A stretch of 64,000 bases of DNA from Neurospora tetrasperma FGSC 2508. Taxonomy: Eukaryota > Ascomycota > Sordariomycetes > Sordariales > Sordariaceae. Both the position numbers and the translations under genes were made by a program. The stretch lies in NCBI RefSeq assembly GCF_000213175.1, contig NW_009799102.1:2892935-2956934 (forward strand), given 5' to 3'. Positions 1 to 13,440 of the stretch are shown here, in pieces. Every line of letters starts with the position of its first letter. The stretch's first letter is position 1. The notes under the pieces are model-generated. The model saw nothing but the letters and a program-made list of their open reading frames with translations, searched no databases and was not told where the DNA came from.

Positions 1-824
1 ATATTAGAATTAAAAAAATAAGAGGGTAGTATAAAGGAACTAATAATAAAAGTAATACTCCTACTAAGGAAATGAGTGCCTCTTAATTCTATAGATTAGT
101 ATTAATTATATTATTACTTTATTAATACTATAAGAGATCTAGCGTACTAAGTAATTTACTTATTCTATCTCTCCTCTACACTCTTAAATCCGATAGGGGG
201 AATAGGTATATTATTTATTTAAATCTAATAGGGGTAAAACTAATTAATTTCTCCCATTAAATTACTACCTTTCCTCTATACTCTTTCCAATGGAGGAGAT
301 AGAAGGTACTTTATTATAAATATAGTAGCTAAGCTAAACTATATTTAAACTTTATTAATAAGTAGATAATAAAGTCCTTAATTAATAGTTGTATAATAAA
401 TAGAATAGATTAAAGTAATTTAATAAATTTCTTTAAAAAGCGGGGTAGAAGATATATAAAATATAATTTGAACCCAGGAAGACGAAAGTCCTTAACTAAA
501 AGAAACTCGTTAAAAGAATTTTATGAAAGTTAATAGATAGAGTAATATAAAAAAATAGACGGTAATTGGGGGGGAATTATCTAACCGGTTAAAATATATA
601 ATAAAGGATACCGAAAATAAATATTCTTATATCTTTACCAATATTAATTTTTCTACTTAACAATATCTTACATTTACGGTTATAATATTATTTAGTAAAG
701 TAACTATCTAGCTCAGGGTTTAATACTTTTTAAATACTATTATAGTAAAGTTAATCGAAAAATAGAAAGTACTTTATTATAAAAATTCCCAGAAGATGCC
801 GCATTATACAATATCCTTAGAAAA
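1..824. other. Gene-free AT-rich DNA with dispersed repeat copy
   Basis: No usable reading frame is present. Positions about 200-272 carry one copy of a dispersed repeat that recurs at 3330-3395. Its core is an imperfect palindrome in which a G-run following AATCTAATA is answered by a C-rich stretch before ATTAAAT. The rest is AT-rich and unrecognised. Confidence 0.6.
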
Positions 825-2590
825 AAATATTTTTATTAACTAACGTAACCACTAACGATAATACTAATAATAATAATAATAATAATAATACTAGCCTAGT
901 CCAATCCCTTACCCTTTAAGAGAAGCCCTAACATTGCAATATCCGTTGTAATACTAATATTCCATCGTATATAAATATAAGCAATAATTTAAAATAGGGG
1001 CACTCTTTGGATTCCGGAAGCTCAAATTCTTTTAGCGGACCGTATTATAGGGGTAGAGATCCGGCTATAAGTATTATAGGAAATTCTATTACCTATACTA
1101 TTAATATTAGTAATTTAGAATTTATATCTAATACTAGTATAAAAACTAATTCACTACCACCTCCTATTAGAAGGATAGCCAATATAATACTTAAACTCTT
1201 ATCTAATTTGGAATTCGAATCCAATTCAAATAATAACCTCTTTATTAACTAGCGCAACTACCAATAATAATACCAATACTAACCTAATCTAAATAATAGC
1301 CTCTTTATTAACTAGCACAGCTACTAATAATAATACTAATACCAACCTAATCTAAATAATAGCTTCTTTATTAACCAACGTACCCACTAACGATAATACT
1401 AATACTAGCCCAATCTAAATAATAGCCTTTTTATTAATTAGTACAATTATTAACGATAATACTAATACTAGCCTAATTTAAATAATAGCCTTTTTATTAA
1501 TTAGTATAACTACTAACAATAATACTAACACTAGCCTAATCCAAATAATAGCCTCTTTATTAATTAGTGTGGCTACTAATAATAATACTAATATTAACCT
1601 AATTTGAATAATTATTACAGAGTAAAGCAATATTAAATATATAGGGTAAAATATAATTTATATAATTATATAAGGAAGAAAGGAGATTATAGAATCTATA
1701 TGTAGCGGTTTATCCTATATAGGCAAGGGTAAGCCACATCCTTAATATATATAACCGGAGCCTCCGGGAGCGTATAGCTAATTAGGGGGCCTGCGTTAGC
1801 CTAATAGCTACTATAGCAATAGTAAGGCTAAACGAATCAACTAATTAAAAAACGTACATCAACCGGCAATTATAGCCGTAGGATACTATAATTAAATAAT
1901 AATTATAAGCTAGCCCTATAATAATAATAGCCTTTTTATTAATTAGCGCAATTACTAATAATAATACTAATACTAGCCTAATTTAAATAATAACCTCTTC
2001 GTTAATTAGTACAACTACTAATAATAATACTAATACTAACCTAATTTAAATAATAGCCTCTTTATTAACTAGTGCAACTACTAATTATAATACTAATACT
2101 AACCTAATCTAACCCTCTATTCCTCAAAAGGAAGCCCTAATATTATAATATCCGTCCTAACCCGCCTCTACTCTCTTACCCTTATAAATTCTATAACTTT
2201 TAGTAAAAGCTTCTCCGTCTAAAATAATTTTCCTCTTTATTAATTAGCGCAATTACTAATAATAATACTAATACTAATCTAATTTAACCCCCTACCCCCC
2301 CTTAAAAGGAGCCCTTAGTATTATAATATTCGTTCCAACCCGCCTCTACTCTCTTAACCCTATAAATTTTATAATTTTTAATAGAAATTTCTCCGTCCTA
2401 AGTAACTTTCCTTTTTATTAACCAATATAACTACCAACGACAATACTAATACTAACCTAGTCCAACCCCCTACCCCCCCTTAGAAGGAGGCCCCAGCGTT
2501 ACAATATCCGTCCTAACCTTCTTCTACTCTCTTACCCCTATAAATTCTATAATTTCTAATAAAAGTTTTTCCGTCCTAAATAACTTTCTA
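825..2590. repeat. 63-bp minisatellite passing into a ~175-178-bp higher-order repeat
   Basis: Copies start at 1228, 1291, 1354, 1417, 1480 and 1543, ending at about 1606, with an exact 63-bp period. A second block starts at 1922, 1985 and 2048, again exactly 63 bp apart. A degenerate copy with an expanded TAA run lies at about 825-905. From 2111 the 63-bp unit alternates with a ~115-bp spacer rich in CCC and CTACTCTC, so the composite unit recurs at 2111, 2286 and 2464. The unit is 21 codons long. One frame reads Asn/Gln/Tyr-rich in every copy, with TAA where sister copies have CAA, so it may descend from a coding repeat hit by RIP. An open frame from 1007 runs into the first copy in this same frame. 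Confidence 0.9.
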
Positions 2591-4638
2591 CACCTTAAAA
2601 CTCCTTCTTCAAAACTTATTTCTAGGAAAACTTCGTTTTATTATTTAATATCCAATTAGCATCGTTAATAATAAAATATTTACCTCCTAATAATATAACT
2701 ACTTTATAATCTATTAATACTATAACTTCATTAAGAGAGGGGTCTATATCTTTATTTATATTAAGGTCGTTTTTTAAATTACTTTCTAAATCGCTTTCAA
2801 AGTCCGGGTTGTTAATAATTAAAAGAGGGTTGGTCTTTAATTATAGAATACAATTATAATATAAATCTCTAAAGAATTTAAGATTAAACCTATTTATTAA
2901 GTAAATTCCGAGGCTATTAGGAGGTAGAAGTAAAAGGGAGAATATTAATTTAATAAATATTAATAAGGATAGTAAGGATAATAATTATAATAGTAGTAGT
3001 TATAGTAATAATAGTAGTAGTAATAATTTCCTTAAAAAAGGATTAAAAGTAGGAATAGAAAGTTAATAGTAATTAATAAAAATAATAATAAGAACGGGGA
3101 TTAAAATATAGAAGGTTAGGATAGTAAGTATAAAGGAGCGGATAATAGTAATATTGAAATAGTAAATTCGGTTTACCTAATTCTATTCTAATAAAGTGTT
3201 AGAGGATAGAACTCTAATAAGAGAAATAAGTATACTATTTTTATAAATCAAATAGGGGGAGAGCTAATAAACCCCCCCCCTATTAAATTTAAATATATTA
3301 AATTAATATAAATAGAATTCCAATAAGGAAAATAGGTATATTATTTATATAAATCTAATAGGGGGAGAATTAATTAACTCCCTCTATTAAATTTAAATAT
3401 ATTGAATTAATACGTTCTACTAATTATAAATATATTATTACTCCTATTTAAAACCCCACATAAATCTTACTATACTATATAATTTTAGAATCGGTTCTAT
3501 AAAAACGTAAAAATTACGTAGGACTAATAAATAAATAAAGCGCCCTAAACTAATTCGGCTCTAGTTTAATACAAAGACTTAATATTTTATTAGAAATATA
3601 TTATACTATTCCGTTATTAAATTCAACCCTATTACTAAAGTATACCTATTCGCCTTTATTACTACTAATAATTATTTCTCCTATATCCCCCTCTATTTAC
3701 TTAATACTCCTTTTAGGGTCCCGGATTGGAATTTACTTATTTACTTATAATAGTCGGACCTCCTTTATATTAAACATATCGAATTTTAATTCTAATAATA
3801 TAGTAAAATTAAACTATAAGATATTAAAGGTATTGAATACTAAGTAATCGGGTAATTAAAAAGTCGTATATTCCGAATGTACCTACTTATTCTAATAGAC
3901 TATATAAGTATAATTAATAACATTTTTATTTATAAATAGTTTTATATATTTACCTATTTAATATATTCGTATATCGTTTTCGATAATTCTACGGATAATT
4001 ATAGTATAAGGGCCAATAGCGGAGAGGCGGACGAATAAAGTCTTCGTATTGTAAATTGAATTCTTATACTATTTAATATTAATAGTAAAAGAAGCGTTAA
4101 TATACTCGAGAACTATATTAATCGCCTTCTACTAATTACCGGTAATAGAATACTATATTATATTAGAATATAAGATAGCATCCGCGAATAGTTCGTTTAT
4201 AATTTCGGGGCGAAGTAGCTATATTAAATATAGTATTTTAAACCTATAATTATTTAATTTACTGTTATAAAATAAAATAGGAAGAAGATTTATTATTTGT
4301 TGGAGGATACTATCATTTCCTAAGGAGATAATTTTATCGAATATAAGAAAGATACGAATAACCTAGAAATAATAATAAATACTATAATAGCCTATATTTA
4401 TTATACTCAAAAATATTTTATACTTAAACCAAATAAATAGAAAAAAGACTTCGTTATAGATAAAAAGAAGTTTACGGTCAATAAACTTTTCTCTAATATT
4501 CAATATAGCCCGGCGTACAAATACTTTAGTAAGGTCGGATTCTAAAATATAGTTATAATTAACGAGCCTAGCAATAAAAGAGGCTAGAATCCTAAAAGCG
4601 AATATATCTTCCAATAAAGACTAACCGTTATCGAATAT
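2591..4638. other. Gene-free RIP-mutated repeats
   Basis: AT-rich DNA without an intact gene. Positions 3223-3410 hold two tandem copies, about 100 bp apart, of the palindromic repeat also seen at about 200-272. A minus-strand open frame of 83 codons at 4363-4614 has a protein-like composition but no recognisable domain, and it is interrupted by the LTR element inserted just beyond it. It is probably a relic of an older repeat rather than a gene. Confidence 0.5.
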
Positions 4639-4643
4639 AGTAT

Positions 4644-4846
4644 TGTCATAGGGCTAGCGCTCGGGTTATAGACTCTAGTCTCTGAGACTAGAGCTATTAT
4701 TAGCTACGGTAGCGTAGAGTGCGCAGCCCTAATAAAAACCTCTTAACGCTAGTAGATCCGTATTTCAAATAGACTTTTCCTCCTTTATAAAACCTTAATT
4801 AAACTATATAACTAGTACTTGTATTAATTGTACTATCCCTATTACA
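4644..4846 (+). repeat. Left LTR of the gypsy-type fossil
   Basis: This 203-bp repeat aligns end to end with 11208-11410. Near its start is an imperfect palindrome (about 4671-4694, GACTCTAGTC with its complement). It ends in ATTACA and is followed by a perfect 9-bp hairpin at 4850-4871. Confidence 0.88.
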
Positions 4847-7800
4847 TTAGGTTCTATCAACCGATAGAACCGATAGATTAAAATATACCGCCGCTATAAT
4901 AGTAAGAGTAATAGTATACTATATCGAATATAAAAGAAGAAGTTATATAATTAGTAGAAGTTTAGTAAATAAACAGGGATAATTTTATTAAAAATATATT
5001 TATGAATTCAGCGTTCACCAATACCGTTAGAATTATAGTCGGTATATCGCTTATTATTTAAGGAGTATAGGGCAACCCTTAAATGCTTATTCAAATAACT
5101 ACTCCCGTAATTATTATAACCCCTAGTATTATAATTAGTATTACCTAAGAAGTTGCTCCTATTACTACCCTTAATACTAAATATAAAAATATTTAGTAAT
5201 TAAAATAGGACGGATCTACCTCGACCTTCCCCCTATTCCTTATATAACTATATTTTATATACGAAGAAGAGAGAATAATTAAAATTATTTTTAGTAATAG
5301 ATTAGGATAATTAATACTCTTTAATATATTCCCTAGTGATAAAATAACTAAGGTAGAAGCTTTTTAGCGCCGTAGCTATATAAACGACTTTTACCGGCCT
5401 ATTAATTAGTTTAATTATTTAAAATTAATTTTTAATAGCGAAAATGAGAAATAATTTATATTAATTCGCTTATAAACTATTTACTAATACGAGAATTAAA
5501 GTTTCGTTAATTTCTTCCCAATTTTTAAAAAGAATTTTATAAAAGTAGGGAGCTTCGTATAGAAAAACGAATCCCGATTTGCTTAATTAAATACTTCTAT
5601 ATTTAATGCTCTATATAATTAATTAATTTCCGTTTAGATACCTAAAATTTATAATAAATATATAGAAGATTTAAAAGATATTATTTAGTAGTTCGAAGCG
5701 AATAAAACCTTCCGTAAAATTAGCGGGAATAGTAAAGGAGCTACTAACCGCCGCTAGAAGTCTTTCCCCCAACGAGAATAGGCTATAGACCTACCCTCGA
5801 AGAACGCTAATAGCGATACGTATATAATAATAGGCGTTATTAAAATTAAAAGCGAAAATTATAATAAGGATATTAAATATATTAAATAAATTTTTTAAAT
5901 ACAATATAATAAGTAGTATTTAACCGGACTTTACTTATATTATAGAACTAGCAGATATATAGTTAATAACTATATATATAAACCGGCCTAGCGTCCTAAT
6001 AGTTTTAATATAAGAATTATTAAACCTAAATTTTAGATTGAATTATTATTGGAGGATATAAATAATTCGTCCTTTAAAGAATTAGAAAAAGAATAGCTCC
6101 TATACGAAGTTAAGTATAGGAATAAATAAGAATATTGAGTAAAGAGGCGGGAGCTTTAAATTTCCTAGGTCCTATAGAAATAAATATTATTAAAATTCTT
6201 ATTACTATTAATAATAAAAATTAATTCTATACTTTTATTAATAAAGGTTACTAGTACTATACTATTATTAGTAAGAGAATTGTTAAAAAATTGAAGATTC
6301 TAATAATCCCGATTCCTAGGAAATAAGTTAGAAGCGCTTCTATTAAAATAAAAGGTATAGAAATTAAAAGTATTATTTATTTTAGGGCAAATATTTATAG
6401 TTACGAATTAATTATTTATATTTATATAATTCCTAAATTAGAATTCCCTATAATATTAGGAAAATTGTAATTAATTATTATAAAAGCCTATTCGGTACTA
6501 TATATATATAGATTCTAGTATAAGGCAACCGGGTACTAAATCCTATATTTAAAATATATATTTAAGGGACTTTCCCCTCGTACTATAAAAATAAAAGAAG
6601 CTATTTACTATTTAATTATAACCTTTATAGCTATACTAAATAAAATTAAGAAGAAAAATAGTAGAGAAGCTATAGAATTAATAATATTCGCTATTAGCCT
6701 ATAAAATATTGAAAAGGCTTTTAAACCTAAAATCGATATAATTAATAGAAAATTAAAGGCGAAGAGTCCTATTAATATATATAATTTATTTTATATATAA
6801 AAATAGTCGGAGGTAAATAAGGTTAATCTATATTACCCCGGTATTAAGTATAAGGTAGAAATCAAAAAGGACGAAAATAGTAGGTAGATATTACTCCCCT
6901 ATAATTTCCTTTATAATATATTTTAAAAAGAGCTCCTAATATTAAAGAAGACGCTTAGAAACTTCTTTAATAAAGGGTTTATCTACGCTAACAATTCTTT
7001 AGCTATAGTACCTATCCTTTTCATCGGAAGCTAGGCAGTAATTTACAATTTTATTACGATTATCGGGCTTTAAACGCTATTATAAAAGCTGATTATTACC
7101 CTCTACCCTTAATAAAAGAAACCTTCTATATTATAATTAAAGTAAAATAGTTTACTAAAATAGATATAATATAAACGTTTTATAAAATTCGTATAATTAA
7201 AAGAGAGGAAGGGAAAATGATTTTTTATATACAATATAGCCTTTTTAAATAATTTATAATACTATTTAGGTTATTAAGAGCTCTAGAGATTTTTTAATAG
7301 TATATTAATAGTATTTTTAGTAACTACCTTAATAATTTCGCTTCAACCTATATAAATAATATACTAATTTTCTTATTTAAATTAAAGAAAGACTATTTAA
7401 CGAAAGTCCGTAAGGTAATAGAATAGTTAGCTATAGTTAGACTCTATTTAGACCCTAAAAAGTATAAATTTACTATTAAAAGTATAAAATACCTTAATTC
7501 TATTATTATTATAAATGTAAGTATCCAAGCGGACCCTAAGAAAATTAAAGCGATTATAGATTAGGAAGCCCTAATATTATAGAAAGGAGTAAAGACCTTC
7601 TTTAGTTTTACTAATTATTATTGTATATTTATTAAGGATTTCTCCTCCGTAGTAGGATTATTAATTATATTTATAAGGAAAAGGGTCCCCTTCGAATAGA
7701 TTATTAAATATAATTTAGTATTCTAATAGTTAAAAATGTTTTTTATAGAAGCTTCTATCCTTATATAATAAAATTCTAATTTATTTATATTCTTAAAGGT

Positions 7801-10800
7801 TAATTATAATAGTTATAAGTTCGGTAGTATTTTTTATATAGGAGAGGGATAATAAAAAATAGCAGTTATATACTACTCCTAGAAATTTACCCCTATAGAG
7901 TATAATTACCCTATTTATAATAAAAAGATATTAGTAATTATATAGTATTTAGAAGAATAATTAATAAAATTTAAAATTATAAAAATTTATTATTATTATT
8001 AACTACCGGAATTTTAAATACTTTATAGAGAGGTAAAAATTCTCTAAACGCTAAATGTATTAGGTTAAACTTTTTTAAGGTTTAATTTTAAAATTTAGTA
8101 CCGCCCGGGTAAATTTACTATAGTATTTAATACTCTATCCTAGTAGGATTAGGATAAACTTAACGAAGAGGATATAGAGGCGAAAGAAATATAAATAATT
8201 CTTTAAAAGGCTCTTAAGAATTATATTCGTATAGTAGTTTCTTTAATAATTGTAAGAGAGGGTATAAAAATATTTAAAAACCCGGATTTGTAATAGTTTT
8301 ATAAGAAGGTAATTTAGTAAAATGAAATTTATTAAAGCATCTTTTAAATAATTATTAATAGCGACCGAAACCTTCCCGCCGTAGTTTAAAGTTTAAAAGT
8401 ATAATTAGGAGAATATTTAATAAATAATTTAAGAAGATTATATTATCGAAATTGCATTTAAATCCCTAGAGCCCTAATTATTATAAAAGTAACCGCCCTT
8501 TATATATTTCTAAAGAATTTAGAAAAGAATATTCTATATACGTACGTTATTTAAAGGATATACAATTTAATTACCTTTGGTTACCCTAGGAGAGAAAGAA
8601 TAATATACGCTATTAATAAAGATCTTTACTAATTATTAATAGGTATTTATATTTATTAGTTTATAAGGAAGTATAATATTTATAGGAGGGTTAAATATTA
8701 GAGAGAATAAAAGAGAAAATTATTTAAATTACTACCAATCCCGGATTAATTTTTTAAAAATATTTAAATAGATTCTATTACTAACCTTCTACCCTTAGGG
8801 GACTATATAAACCTTTTGGTTATTAAAGACCGGTTTAATAAGGTAGTAATTTTAGAATTTATACTTATTATAAAAGTAAAAATAATTACTAAAACTTTCC
8901 TATAATATTTTGTACGCTATTATAACCAACCCTAGTTTATTATTAATAATAAACGCCCTAATTAAATTAATAACTTTAAAAAATACTTTTATAATTTCCC
9001 TAAAACAGAATAATAATTGAATATAACCTTCTATCCCTAAATTAATAGTAGGCTAAAGCGTTTAAATTAAAAGGTATAAATATTTTTAAGAATCTTTGTA
9101 AATTATACGTAAAATAATTAGGATTATTAATACCCTACTATATAATTAGTAATTAATAGTAGAATTAATACTATAATAGGAATATTTTTATTTTTTACTA
9201 TTTATAGTTATTACCTATAGTCCCCTATAACCGTTATAGCCCAATTGGTAGAAGCCGAATTTATTAACCTATAAAAGAGAATTAAAGGTTTTATTATACA
9301 ATTATAATAAATTATAGATCTTTACTAAATAATAATAGCCGTTTTAATATAGGATTAGAAGCGCTTTATAAATTATAAAAAGTAACCGGCTAAGGTTTTT
9401 AAAGAGGGGGATAAAGTATAATTAAACTTTAAAAATTTTAGAACTAAACTCCCTAAAAAGAAGTTAAATTAAATTTATATTAAATATATAATTTTAAAAT
9501 TTTTTAACTTATATATTATGGAATTTACTAATTTTATTACTACGGTCTTTAATAAACTCTATATAAGCCTCCTATAATATATTCGAAACGATCCTCTTAT
9601 TAAAGTAAATTATTATTAACCCCTAACCCTTAATAATTATTATTAATAGTAAGAAATAATATTTTATAGAGTAAATTTTATACTATTAAACGAAGAAAGA
9701 GCGTAGAGAAGTATTAATTAAATAGGTAAGATAGGTAGAATAAATATAAGAACCCTTATAAAGAATAGTTAATACTATAGTATTAAACTATTTTAAAGCT
9801 AAATATAGCCCAATTATTACTAATAATAGTCCGGCCGAATATTTTATTATTAAATATAAAAAGTAATAGTATTAATTATAAAAAAAAGGAAGAGAATAAT
9901 ATTAATTCTAAATTTTTCTACTTCTTCTAAATCTTTCTTTTATAATTATTTCCTACTTCTATTATATTTATCCTTATTTCTAAAACCGCCACCCAATTTT
10001 AAATCGCTTTTAATTTATAAGGAGGGGGCGCTATTAATAGAGAAGAGGGGGGGAAGGGGGACGCCGCCTCAGTATAGTATAAATATTCGCGGCTAATAAA
10101 ATAAATAAAAAAGGAAAAATTAATACCGAAATTTTAAAGTAAGTAGAAAGATAAAAAGAAAAGGGCAAAAGTAATATACTAATCGATAAATCCCTTCTTA
10201 TATAATTTAGTAGTATTCTTCTAAATATTTATATATTAGTTAAAATTCTCTTTTATTATTATTTTAATTATAACGCCGGTCGCCGCTTTCTAAATAGCAA
10301 TCGTATATAAAGTTATAAGTAATGCCCGGTTATACCGCTTACTATTATTATAATAATTAATATATACAATATAACTGAATAGTATAAAATAAGTCTATTC
10401 TATATTTAAATAAATAATATAAAGTATAGTAAATTCTTTATACTCCGACTATAGTAAAAGGGTTAGTAATAATATATTATTGGAGGGGAGATTTTGGGGG
10501 AGCGGGATATAAAAAAAATTAAAAAAATTAATTTCGACTTAGTACTCTTTTATTAAATGCGAATTTAAGGGAGTTATAATAATAATAATTATTGGGTAGC
10601 GGAAGCTAAGGGTAGTAATTGGAGGGGAGGGGCGCGTTAGGGTTTATAAGGGGGGAATTAGAAGGGCCGGTACCGGCGGAGAGGAACTTTAGGGGGGAAG
10701 GTTGGGGGGTGAAATATTAGGGCGGGCGGAGGCGGGAATTAGCGGATTATTTTTAATAATATAAAGGGTTTAGGGGTTAGAACCTTAGAGCGAAATTGAA

Positions 10801-11207
10801 TTAGTAGAGGGGGATAGCGTATAGTAGGGTATTTAACAATATTAGGAGAATTAGAGGAGATAGGTTATTATTAAATAGAAAAGGGAATAATATTATTTAT
10901 TTGAGGAGATTGAACTACTACTAAAGAAAAGAAGAGAAGAGGGAGAAGTTTGAGAAGTGAGGGGGAGGGGGATTATATATATAAATTTAAAGAGCGTAAG
11001 CGTTAAAATTATTATTTATTACTTATTATTACCTACCGCTAACTGCTATTTAGTATTATAATTACTATATTAAATAGAAGGTACGAATATATTAATTGGC
11101 GGTATAGGAAATAAATTTATAATTAAAATAAAAATTGCAAATACGTTAGAGACTGATTGTAAGGGTAGGTAGGAGAGGGGTAGAGAGGGGGGGGAGGAGG
11201 GGGGTAA

Positions 11208-11410
11208 TATTATAGGGCTAGTGCCCGGGTTATAGATTCTAGTCTTTAAAATTAAAACTATTATTAATTATAGTAGTATAGAGTATATAGCCCTAATAAA
11301 AACCTTTCAACGCCGGTAGATCCGCATTTCAAATAGACTTTTCCTCCTTTATAGAACCTTAATTAAACTATACGACTAGTACCCGTATTAACCGTACTGT
11401 CCCCGTTACA
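11208..11410 (+). repeat. Right LTR of the gypsy-type fossil
   Basis: This 203-bp repeat is the partner of 4644-4846. It is preceded by a long purine-rich tract and followed directly by AGTAT, the target duplication. The two copies differ chiefly by transition changes, as RIP would produce. Confidence 0.88.
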
Positions 11411-11415
11411 AGTAT

Positions 11416-13426
11416 TATCCTATTTTACCCTCTTACCTCTTCCAAATCCCTGAACATCCTATACTATAAGAGGCCAGAAAATACAAAATACTATATTAAT
11501 ATAATTTATAAGGATATAAAAGAACGCAAGTATAATAAGGATTTATTATTTACAATTATATATATAGCCTACCTCAAATTAGTTGAAAATAATATAGCGA
11601 ATAAAGGATATTATTTTTAATCGCTGTAGACGAGGATAAGTCGGTCCCCGAAATTATCTATACTAAATCCAAGGGTATTAAGAAAGAGTTTATCATAAAA
11701 TCAATAAATACTAGAGATTTTACCCTCATCTTCTATAATAGTAAGGGTTTGTAAAAGATAATTTTCAACGGTTTTTAATTGCTTAATAACTAGGAAGCGA
11801 GGAATAGACTATTATAATTTCCGCCTAATTATAAAGGCCAATCGACTTTTAATAAAATAATAGGCTACGCTATTAAGGGATAGTAATATAATACTCAAAT
11901 AAATAAAAAACTATTCTAATTTAAATTTGATATAGGGGTGCTACTAGGATAGTTTAAATAGCCCATTAATATCGGGACTACTAATAAGGAAATAAATAGT
12001 AAGGTTCTATATAATATCCTTCTAGCCAATTTTAAAACTTTAAATACGGTCAATAAAATTAATATTATTATAGATAATAACTATATTCGGGTTATAGTTA
12101 ACTAATTTAAAATTTACTTATAATTATAAAATATATAATATAAATAATAAGAGTATAAATATTTAAATCCAATAGGGGGATAGGGAATTTCCCACTATAG
12201 GATTTAAGTATTAGGTTATATACTATAGAAATATTAAGAAGGCGGTTAATAATTTATAAAATAATTTTATAAGAAGAAACTATATTAAACTGGGCTAGAG
12301 TATTATATACGTATAATTATATAGAACTACTCTTAAAGTAAATACTAAATAGTTTTAAAATAAATATATTATTTTAAAGTACGTATAAATTTATAATAAT
12401 AAACGCTATTATAATTATACAATTATAAATCTCTCTTTTTTACCAAATACTATCCTTTGACTCGTACGAATTTTAAGAGGTACGCTATTATACATATAGT
12501 ACAGTAAGTAATTCTATTAATTTTAATATAATTTAGGTTATAGTACTATAGGTAAAACGGAGGCAAGAACAAATCTACGAAATATTAAATACGTCCTTAA
12601 TAATAATAGGGTAGGTTGTATTATTAATTCTAATAAATTCGTCGGTAGGAAATATATTAAATATTAGTTTACTTAAGAGAGATCTAAATTTTATACGGAG
12701 GGTTTTATTGAAGTATATTTGAAATATATATTTAATTGGAAGTTTGGTTAGATATTCGTCCAATTTAAATTCAATCTCTTACTCTTTAAATTAATATTTA
12801 GTCTTATTCTTTTTAAAGTATATATAAACGCCAGCAGCCGCAAGGACTTTACGTACTTTAGAGTATTAAAGTATATTAATAAATATTTTTAAATATTTAC
12901 TATATTATTAGGAAATATTTATTCTCTAGTAAATGTATGAATAAATAAGGTAATATAATAGACTTGTCCGATAGTTAATCCTAATATACTAATGAATATT
13001 ATTAAATAGACGTTAAATATTTTTAATTCCCGGATTTATATTAATATCTATTATAAGTATATTTATAATAAATATATTTCTAAAATAGAATTCGTCCGTA
13101 AATTAGTTAGAGAGTTTTAATAAATATAAAAAAGGAGCCTTATTAAACAATTTATTATATAATTCCTCCGGATAGTAGGAAGTTTATAATTAAAATGAAG
13201 GTAGAGGAAACGAAAGAGTAAATATTAATTAGATTACTAAATATAATTAGTAAGATATAAGTATATTATTAAAATTAGGGAGTATAAGAGAAGATAGTAT
13301 AATAAGTATATTAATATCAAGTATAATTTGGTATACGTATTAGTTATTTTAGTAGTATAATATTTAGGGAAATTTGGGGAAATTTGGAGGTTTACGCATA
13401 ATAAACCATTTCGTCCATATTAAGCT
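11416..13426. other. Gene-free RIP-mutated DNA, right flank of the LTR insertion
   Basis: AT-rich DNA without an intact gene. It presumably continues the older repeat split by the LTR element at 4643/11411. A palindromic segment related to the repeats at 0.2 and 3.3 kb lies at about 12165-12215 (CAATAGGGGG against TTTCCCACTATAGG). A 62-codon minus-strand open frame at 12575-12763 resembles no family I know and is probably a repeat relic. Confidence 0.5.
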
Positions 13427-13440
13427 CAGACCGGAGTATA

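Larger units (their letters stand above)
4644..11410 (+). mobile_element. LTR retrotransposon fossil, Ty3/gypsy type, full length but broken
   Basis: The two terminal repeats are each 203 bp, at 4644-4846 and 11208-11410. They start with a TGTCATAGGG-like end and finish in TTACA. The flanking 5-bp target duplication AGTAT is intact at 4639-4643 and 11411-11415. A purine tract lies directly before the right repeat (about 11172-11205). Residual reverse-transcriptase-like sequence lies around 7.0-7.4 kb and integrase-like sequence around 8.7-9.1 kb. This order is the basis for calling Ty3/gypsy rather than copia. About 1.1 kb of non-coding, G-rich DNA separates the coding relic from the right repeat. 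The element carries very many breaks from RIP, so divergence between its repeats cannot be used as a clock. It is younger than the repeat it interrupts. Confidence 0.88.

Noticed and set aside
4363-4614. 83-codon minus-strand frame in the AT-rich island
   Set aside because: Lies in RIP-mutated repeat DNA next to an insertion, with no known domain. More likely a repeat relic than a gene.
12830-12842. CGCCAGCAGCCGC, as in the conserved core of small-subunit rRNA
   Set aside because: The flanks do not match rRNA on either side. A 13-base match alone is not enough.
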